A stretch of 64,000 nt of DNA from assembly GCA_963920575.1 (NCBI GenBank), contig OY986974.1, forward strand, positions 22,489,042 through 22,553,041, in the 5' to 3' direction. This document shows, piece after piece, positions 57,134 through 64,000 of the stretch. The stretch is from Narthecium ossifragum. Lineage: Eukaryota > Streptophyta > Magnoliopsida > Dioscoreales > Nartheciaceae. Made by a program: the position numbers and the translations under genes. The stretch's first letter is position 1; each line of letters begins with the position of its first letter. Below the pieces are notes generated by a model, which saw only the letters and a program-made list of their open reading frames with translations, was not told where the DNA came from and did not search any database.

Positions 57134-59045
57134 GTTTTCATTGGCTATGATCTTCACAAGAAGGGTTAGAAGTGCATGAATCCGAAGACTCACAAGTTCA
57201 TTACTTCTAGAGATGTGGTGTTTGATGAGATGTCTTCATACCATGATCGGTCGGTGGTTGTGCCAAATGAAGCTCCATCAAGCCCTCATATTGAAGCAAG
57301 TTTCGAGAGGTCTGCCTCAACATCATTATCTTCCTGTGCACCAAACTCATCAAGCTCTTGTTCATCAATGGAGATGGGTGGAAGGGGGAGTTTGGGTTCT
57401 TCCATTGAAAGTTCAAGTCCAACACATGAGGTAGAGGAACAACCAAGGAGATCTACAAGAGAGCAAAAGAAGAATCCAAGGTACTTCGGTCTGGAATGGA
57501 ATTCGGGTGCTAACTTGGTAGATGTGGCTTCATGTTTCTTTGCCGGTCCGATAGATGTGAATGAGCCCTCATGTTATGATGAAGCCAAAGGTATTCTTGA
57601 ATGGGAGAAAGCAATGGAAGAAGAAGTCTGTGCACTCAATCAAAATGAAACTTGGGATTTGGCTCCAAAGGCAAAGGAGGTTGAGCCGGTTTCATGAAGT
57701 GGGTGTACAAGATAAAGAGAAAGGCCGATGGATGCGTGGATAGGTACAAGGCACGGTTGGTGGCTCGTGGGTTCACTCAACAACATGGAGTGGATTATGA
57801 GGAGACATTTAGTCTGGTAGCCAAGATGACATCAGTTCGGGTTCTCATTTCTTTAACGACTTGCAAGGGATGGAAAATGTGGCAACTTGATGTCAAGAAT
57901 ACCTTTTTATATGGTGAGGTGGATCGAGAAATATTCATGAGCCAACCACCGGGTTTCTTGTCAAAATCTTTTCCCAATCATGTGTGCCGATTGAAAAAGG
58001 CGATTTATGGCCTCAAGCAAGCACCTAGAGCTTGGTATGGTAAGATTGCTCAATATCTTATCTTTTGTGGATTTCTTGTCTCTAACTTCTTGTCTCTAAC
58101 TCCGATCCGAGTATGTTTGTGAAAAAGCATGGTGGTATGCATGTCATTGTATTGCTTTATGTGGATGACATGATAGTTACCGGGGATAATGCTAAGGAGA
58201 TTAGTAAGCTTCGAGATGAGCTTGCTATTCGATTTGAGATGAAGAACTTGGGTGAGCTAAGTCTCTTTCTTGGGTTGGAGGTAGAAAATGGAGTTGATGG
58301 TATATTTCTTTCTCAAAGGCATTATGCATCTAAGCCTGTTGAGAAGTTTGGCTTGAAGGAAAGCAAGCCATGCTCTACTCCTATGGATGCAAAAATCAAG
58401 TTACGAAAAGGTGAGGGCAAGGCTCTTGAAGATCCAAGACTTTTTCGTACTCTTGTTGGTAGTTTTCTCTATCTTACTATCACAAGGCCGAATATTTCTT
58501 TTGACGTTGGTGTTGTAAGTCGTTACATGCAAACCCCAAGGAAGACTCATTTGGATGCCGCCAAGAGGATTCTTAGGTTTGTCAACTCCTCTCCTGATAT
58601 TGGTCTTCTTAACAAGAATGATGCAAGTTGTGAACTTGTAGGTTTCACCGACGCGGATTGGGCGGGTGATTTTGATGAGAGGAAGTCGACATCGGGCTAT
58701 GTTTTTGGCTTGGGTTCCGCATATGTATCATGGTGTAGCAACAAGCAAGATACCGTGGCTCTTTCTAGGACCAAGGCGGAGTACAAAGCAATGACTCTTG
58801 CGGCACAAGAATGTACATGGTTGCGGACTTTGATTGGTGATGTTTTGAAGCATGTTCACTATCCGGTGAATGTTAGCTGTGACAATCAAAGTGCAATCAA
58901 GTTGGCGGAAAATCCGGTGTTTCATGCAAGAACAAAGCATATTGAAGTTGAACACCACTACATTCGGGAGAAGGTGCTTCATGAAGAAATCGAGCTAGTG
59001 GAAGAAAGGTCTCAAGACAACTTGGCGGACATCTTCACCAAGTAA
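57134..59045 (+). pseudogene. Copia reverse transcriptase and RNase H, frameshifted
   Basis: After VFIGYDLHKKG a TAG replaces the expected TGG. The linker has PRRSTREQKKNPRY. A 1-base loss near 57695 shifts the frame before KWVYKIKRKADG. Reverse transcriptase reads DRYKARLVARGFTQQHGVDY, MWQLDVKNTFLYGEVDREIF, then, after a 14-bp tandem duplication near 58073-58100, VLLYVDDMIVTG with the catalytic YVDD. RNase H reads GFTDADWAGDFDERKSTSGY, RTKAEYKAMTLAAQE and HARTKHIEVEHHYIRE. A TAA follows DIFTK. All domains are present but split into several frames. Confidence 0.87.
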
Positions 59046-59123
59046 GGCTCTTCCAAAGAGGAGGTTTCAAGAACTTCAAGCAAAGCTCTGTTTGGTAACT
59101 CGCAAGTTTGCACTAAGGGGGAG

Positions 59124-59664
59124 TGTTAAAAATTAGTGCTAAACTTGCTCTTAACATGCTATGTTATCTAATAGGTTTCATAACTTATTAGGGGCATTTT
59201 GGGAATAGTATGTTATGTTATATGTAATGGTATGTTAGAGGGTTTAAGTAAGTGATGAGAAGTTTGCTCTTGGGTAAGAGACATCTCTATTTTGCCTCTA
59301 GGTTGTTTCTTCTTATTTTTGGTGTCAAGAGCAAGGGAAGGGAAGAGGGAGTAGTTCAAGCTTGTTTGAGATCTTCTAGGAAAGAGGTGGGTGGCCTCTC
59401 ATCCTACCCTCTCCATCTCTTGTAAACTTTCATGGGGTATTAATTGAAGAGCTTATTAGTTGGTTCTTCAAATTGGTGTTTATCTTTTTCAACTCTTGGC
59501 GAATCTATGCATTGTAGTTGCATGGGTATCTCTTTGTGAGTTTGGAATTCTCCGTTCTTGTTTCTAGTTGGTGGTGTGTGATCCTTGGCGTGTATGAGAC
59601 CTTTGGTTTCTACACTTGGAGAATAGGAGGTGCTCGGTGAAAGAGGCCGCCGGATTTCTCTACA
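59124..59664 (+). mobile_element. 3' LTR of the copia element
   Basis: It is preceded by the purine tract AAGGGGGAG and starts TGTTAAAAATTAG; same length as the 5' LTR. Confidence 0.88.
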
Positions 59665-60848
59665 CTACTGGTTGTTAACCTGAAATGGGAGATCCAAGTT
59701 AACACTGATGAGATTCTGTTTGGTGTGTATTGAAGAAATATAATTTGCAATGTAGAAGTTCTGTCATCAGAAAGCAGTAATGCCGCATAAGGTGCGAAGT
59801 ACCAGCAGTTTTCTTCTTTAACCCTCAAATCAGTCAGATGTTTTCACAAAAAACAAAACATCTATCAGTCTGTATGTATTAGCCAATTTTCGAGTGAACA
59901 AGTCACTCAGGGTCTTGTGTACTACCTAACTGATGATACAATTTCCCCTGTAAGAAATGTTCACTCTGAATTTTGTTCTTATAAAACCTCAAAACTAACA
60001 TGAAATCTTATTAAAGGCTTAAAGATATGCCAATGTTTCAGATTGTTCATATATAAGCACAATATGAGAAATAGTAAAAGAAACCTCACCTAAATGATCC
60101 AAGTATAGGAAATTCTCTGATCCTTAACATAAGCATAGGAAAAGTAGGTACTAAAAGCTAGGTGATCAAAATGTGCTATGTTGTTGGTGAGAGAAGAAGA
60201 CATGTAAATAACAAGATTGGCACAAGATTGAAATGAAAACAAATGCTCGTTAGAAACATGATAAGAAGCCAATGATGTGCGAGCAACAGAAGACTTACGA
60301 GTGGAGTGAGAAAACAGATCGTTATTGTCTCTTCGGCATATTTAAGAAATAGAAGCAGCGATTTTCAGATCGTACAAAAAGACTATGCTCTGCTTAAGAT
60401 GGAAGCCGATGGTTCCAAACTAATGGACAACAATAATAAACCTAAGAATGATGGAGGTGTACATTATTGTCTTCCAAAAGCTCACCAGGAGATATTGCTG
60501 ATCGAGGCTTGCATCTGCCCTCCCAAAATTTTCAACACTTACTGACCTCTACTAAACTAGAACCCAATGAACTTCAGACTTTTCGAGCATCAGATATGAT
60601 ACCTACCCAAATCCCTGAACAAAATAGAGTTCCCTCAGATGGCACGCCATGATGAAAAATTATGATCCGTCATTGGCATGGTCATGTTAAAGAAAGAAAG
60701 CATGATGATTAGTTATTGTGACCTCACGATACAAACTCCCTGTAGCAATCTCTTCAAAAAAAGCCTCAAAGGTTTATCATACTTCAAAAACCTTCAACAT
60801 TGCGAGGGAAATCAAATCTCCAATAAGTTTACGATCATTTACAGAACA
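59665..60848 (-). other. 3' flank of an FLN2 pseudogene
   Basis: No coding sequence supported. The right side probably includes the former FLN2 3' UTR; the left side is unassigned up to the copia LTR. Confidence 0.5.
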
Positions 60849-62058
60849 TCACCACATTGAAGGCACATAGACTTGCTCCTTTAAATTCTGAGTAACACTC
60901 TCAGATGGAAAACCTCTCACATCACCTATCGTCCATTTTGATATAATCCCTGCAGAAATGGAAAATCTGATTTGCCTTCCCAACATATCCTGATCCTCAC
61001 ACGTCTCTGGGTGCATTGTCAGCTTTCTCATCATTCCAGCTACAATGGCATCACCAGAGCCTGTTCGATCACATGTAAATGGTGTTATAAGCACATCCTT
61101 TGTTCCTATAACTGCACCGTCAAACTTCAGGGTATAGTAATGGATTCGTAGCGTGCCATCTGTTACGAACAAGATCTTAATTCAATCATTCAAAAGAGGC
61201 GCAATCTCCTCTCGCGTGTAGTGATAGTAATCTCGTTGCTTCGTTGTCTCCTCATAGGAGTCACAATAATATTGAGGAGTATAGTTTCGCTTCATCTCAT
61301 AGTACTCTACATCCAAAATGAATTCCAGCTCCTGTTTTGGAACCTCAATGAGGTCAGCCTGGCTCCATGCCTTCTTAATAACTTCCCTTGTATCATCACG
61401 GGACCTCCATAAGGGCAATGTTAGGTTCAAATCAAAGAATACCTTGCTGTCATACTTCTTTGACAACTTAATGGCTCTAAAGAGGACTGGATGCATTTCT
61501 GGAGATGAGAACTTCTGAATTGAAATGGAAAATCCTTGCATGCATAAAAGTTTACATGAGCTCCAATTTAGGTTTCCAATTAATGCCCTTAAACCGGAGG
61601 AAATAAAGCTTTCATACATTTTAGCAGCAACTCTACCTTATTTTCTTCTAATTGCTAAATAATTCAGCATATAAAGCCAGAAAATTTACAAAACAACAGA
61701 ATTGATTTGGGAACGTGTTCAAAGATCTGACTCTTAAGAAAAGGGAATAAGGTTCGTGGACTACCACTTTCAAGACTGTTACATCAACCTCAGGCCTCGA
61801 GAATGAATTCTCAGCACAACCTTTCACAGTCTCCGCCACCAGCTTCTCCTCTTGGGCGTCATCTCTCAATCAAATTCTCATGTAGGTAGCCGCAGTCTTT
61901 ACAGAAGGATCAATCTTGACGGCTCGAGTCTGGACTTTCTCCACATTCATATTATACACCATATCTTTCCCATAATCATCATCCCGACCTTGCCCATGAA
62001 TGCCGCACGGCCACCGACCCGAACGTGGGAGATCGCCACATTGGATGGGGGGCCGCCC
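60849..62058 (-). pseudogene. FLN2: FLN2-like gene, 3' half, pseudogene copy d
   Basis: In reverse: the end of the first exon (PPSNVAISHVR, VQTRAVKIDPSVKTAATYMRI, a TGA at 61870-61872 where other copies have CGA, then DDAQEEKLVAETVKG to VDVTVLK, ending at a GT donor near 61767); an intron to about 61550; then a second exon with a 2-base loss near 61503, FRAIKLSKKYDSKVFFDLN, ELEFILDVEYYEMKRNYTPQ, YYHYTREEIAPLLND, a TGA at 61182-61184, and TDGTLRIHYY, TPFTCDRTGSGDAIVAGMMR and the C-terminal NLKEQVYVPSMW. The pfkB signature DRTGSGDAIVAG is intact. The D2 LTR cuts the first exon at 62059. Two stops and one frameshift make it nonfunctional. Confidence 0.87.
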
Positions 62059-64000
62059 TGTGAGGACCCGTCCCTCTATCCCCGTGGCTTGTTGTTGACC
62101 CCAAAGGCAATTTGGGAAATTGCGCTTTGGCGGTCGTTACACACTGGGTGTGCACACACAGACCTTGTTTGATGCTTGTGTTTGTTAGAAAGGTTGGGTG
62201 GGACCATGTTTGGAAGTTCTGGGCTTGGGCCTGTTTTTCAGCCCAAGTTGGCATTTCTGGGCAGTGAGGATCGATCCTTTGGTCGTGGAGGATCGATCCT
62301 ACCTGTGCCTGGAAGTCGTTGGCGGTGGCATTCGAAGGACAGCCACGGCGGTGGCCGTCGCTTCCCCTGTCAGGGGAGGGGAGACTTTTGCTCCCCTCCT
62401 TCGCCATTCCCCCGCCTTCGCCGGCTTTCCCCCGGCCTTACCCCTTCCCCTCCTCCTTCCTTTCTTTCTCTTCTTCCTTCTTCCTCCTCGCGAGAGCTCT
62501 GCTTCCCCTGTTCCGGCTGAGAGCTTCCACTTCGCCGTTCTCCCTCCTCCAGCCACCGTTCTTGGAGCTTGAAGGCTCATTGGAACCGTGACGGCGTGAG
62601 GAAGATCCTAGGCTTGGCCTCGCGGATCGAAACAGCTCTGAGAAGGTAGGGTTCTCACTCCAAACTCCGGCTATATTCTTAAGGGTTTTGAAATCCGGGT
62701 TTTGTTTTGCTTAGATCTCCTTGTGGAGTTGAAGTTTTCCGGTTTTGAAGCCATGAGTAGCTTCGGGGTTCTTGGATCTACCAACCCACCAAGTTTGGTG
62801 AGGTTTGGTTGTGTCTTCCGGCGGTTTTTCCGGCCGGAAGTACGCCGGAACCCATCAGGATCGATCCTCCTGGGAGGAAGGATCGGTCCTTCTGTGTTGG
62901 CGTGTTGCGCCTAGCGAATGATCGATCCTCTTATGGGAGAAGATCGATCATGGGGCCTGGGTTAGCATGGTTACCCCTTCATCCCGAGAAAGATCGATCT
63001 TCCTGGGAGGAAGGATCGATCTTCCTTGGTGCGACTCGAAGGGCGCCCTCTGTCTCGAGAATGATCGATCTTCCTGGGAGGAAGGATCGATCTTCTTTGT
63101 CTCGACAGTGAGGGAAGCTCACTGTTACTTAAGTGATCGATCCTTCCCCAGCAAAGGATCGATCATTCAATAGCAGAGAGGGCTTTTCAAAGGTTTTGCC
63201 CGCGGGGCTTAACATGTTTGCCTATCATGCTTATTGTTTACTGCTTTGTGGTTAACCGAGGGAGTAATGAACCCTCGGGAATGCTTAGTATAGCAGGGCC
63301 ATGGGTTATGCCCTTTTATCGCTTTATGGTGAACCGAAGGAAGTCATGATCCTCGGGAGTGCTTAGAATAAATGGGCCGAAGGTGTGCTCTTGTTGTGTT
63401 ACCTGTTACTGCTTTCCTTATTCATATCCTGTCTTGTTTCCTGTGCATTAGACATGCTAGGTTAGACTGGGTGGGGTTGACCCGTGAACTTCGGTGATCA
63501 AAGGCCAAGTGGTAGATGTCGTTACCCCGGTAAGGGTGTCCTACAGGCATCGTCTGGCCCACCCTGCGCCAATGACCGTCGGAGGTAGTCCAGTCCTTGA
63601 GCAGTGGCTATCGGAGGGACGTAGGTTGGACATGAACCTTGGGGGGGGGGGGGAAGACATCGATGGGATCGATGGACTCCCTGGCTAGACTTAGTCTTTG
63701 GTCAGAAGTTAGGGGTCTTGTTGGCTCCGTGGCTTGGAGTACTGAGAGATGGTAGTCTTAACCTCGGTCGTTCCGCCAAGTGTGGAGATCCCGCTTGGAG
63801 AAGGGTGTCCTACCAGTAGCGTCAGGTCCACCCTGTGTTAGGGATTGTCGGAGTTGTCCACCCCTGAGCAGTGGTTGTCGGAGGGGCGTACTTGGGACAG
63901 GAGTAGTTCGGGTTATTGACGGGATTTATGGGATCCTTGGAAAGCCTCAGTACTTGGCATCAGAGTTGGTTCGTTTGGGTTTGCCTTTTTAGCGAGAGTG
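62059..64000 (+). mobile_element. LTR of a Tekay-like chromovirus, family D (copy D2, right end outside window)
   Basis: It starts TGTGAGGACCCGTCCC inside FLN2 codons (flank CGCCC at 62054-62058). It has GATCGATC pairs 62269/62291, 62920/62942, 62992/63014, 63063/63085 and 63135/63157, a pyrimidine tract at about 62390-62560, a two-unit repeat at about 63236-63385, and an internal duplication (63510-63640 and 63770-63900). It runs past the window end. Confidence 0.85.
63641..63653 (+). repeat. Run of 13 G
   Basis: A homopolymer of 13 G interrupts one of the duplicated units of D2. It may be an assembly or sequencing length error. Confidence 0.8.

Larger units (their letters stand above)
52463..59664 (+). 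mobile_element. Ty1/copia element with both LTRs, split by a solo LTR
   Basis: The two LTRs are each 541 bp (52463-53003, 59124-59664); the first ~180 aligned bases show about five differences. Order: LTR, primer site, gag (internally deleted), protease, integrase, solo LTR C3, end of integrase, reverse transcriptase, RNase H, LTR. The flanking five bases (ATTTC and CTACT) do not match, so no target duplication is visible. Confidence 0.9.

Noticed and set aside
52463..59664. A perfect target duplication for the complete copia element
   Set aside because: The flanks ATTTC and CTACT do not match; I therefore do not claim an intact insertion.
8..63164. GATCGATC as a restriction or Dam methylation feature
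   Set aside because: No such system acts in plant nuclear DNA, and it would not explain the fixed 22-bp spacing.

Overview
The window is plant nuclear DNA, most likely from a monocot with a repeat-rich genome. That rests on plant Ty3/gypsy lineages (Athila, Tat, Tekay-like chromovirus), Ty1/copia elements, a class I small heat-shock gene, and fragments of FLN2, a plastid fructokinase-like gene. The monocot placement is an impression from protein similarity, not proof. Almost the whole window is nested, partly decayed LTR retrotransposons. No tRNA, rRNA or CRISPR array was seen.

Layout. 1-1981: right part of a chromovirus-type LTR (family D) in an Athila element (integrase end, tandem repeats, env-like ORF, 3' UTR, truncated LTR; 1982-7309). 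7310-23255: a Tekay-like element F whose body is split by two solo LTRs of family C; the first holds a family A LTR, which holds an oppositely oriented relative B. 23256-24263: reverse partial LTR. 24264-25770: duplicated block with a dead FLN2 exon. 25771-32133: non-autonomous Athila element on the minus strand with one intact 569-codon ORF. 32134-34196: two truncated LTR pieces. 34197-41109: Tat-type element (minus) split by a reverse solo LTR C. 41110-49376: scrambled FLN2 pseudogene pieces split by a 5'-truncated copia element. 49767-50220: class I sHSP gene with an N-terminal frameshift and a heat-shock element. 51120-52090: old Athila LTR. 52463-59664: complete copia element split by another solo LTR C. 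60849-62058: FLN2 3' half, dead. 62059-64000: second family D LTR.

Main observation. The LTRs of the chromovirus families C and D and of both Athila elements, plus an internal Athila repeat, carry a two-part motif: GATCGATC, 14 variable bases, GATCGATC. The start-to-start distance is 22 bp in about 30 pairs read by eye, although the inner sequence differs. Family F lacks it but has a related array of seven units whose TCGA cores lie 12 bp apart, with arms that co-vary so as to stay complementary. The two spacings differ by about one helical turn. No such motif was seen in the copia, Tat or A/B elements. I do not recognise it as a described element.

Only two ORFs look potentially translatable: the 569-codon Athila-derived ORF and the sHSP ORF from its internal ATG. 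All other coding sequence carries stops, frameshifts or insertions.
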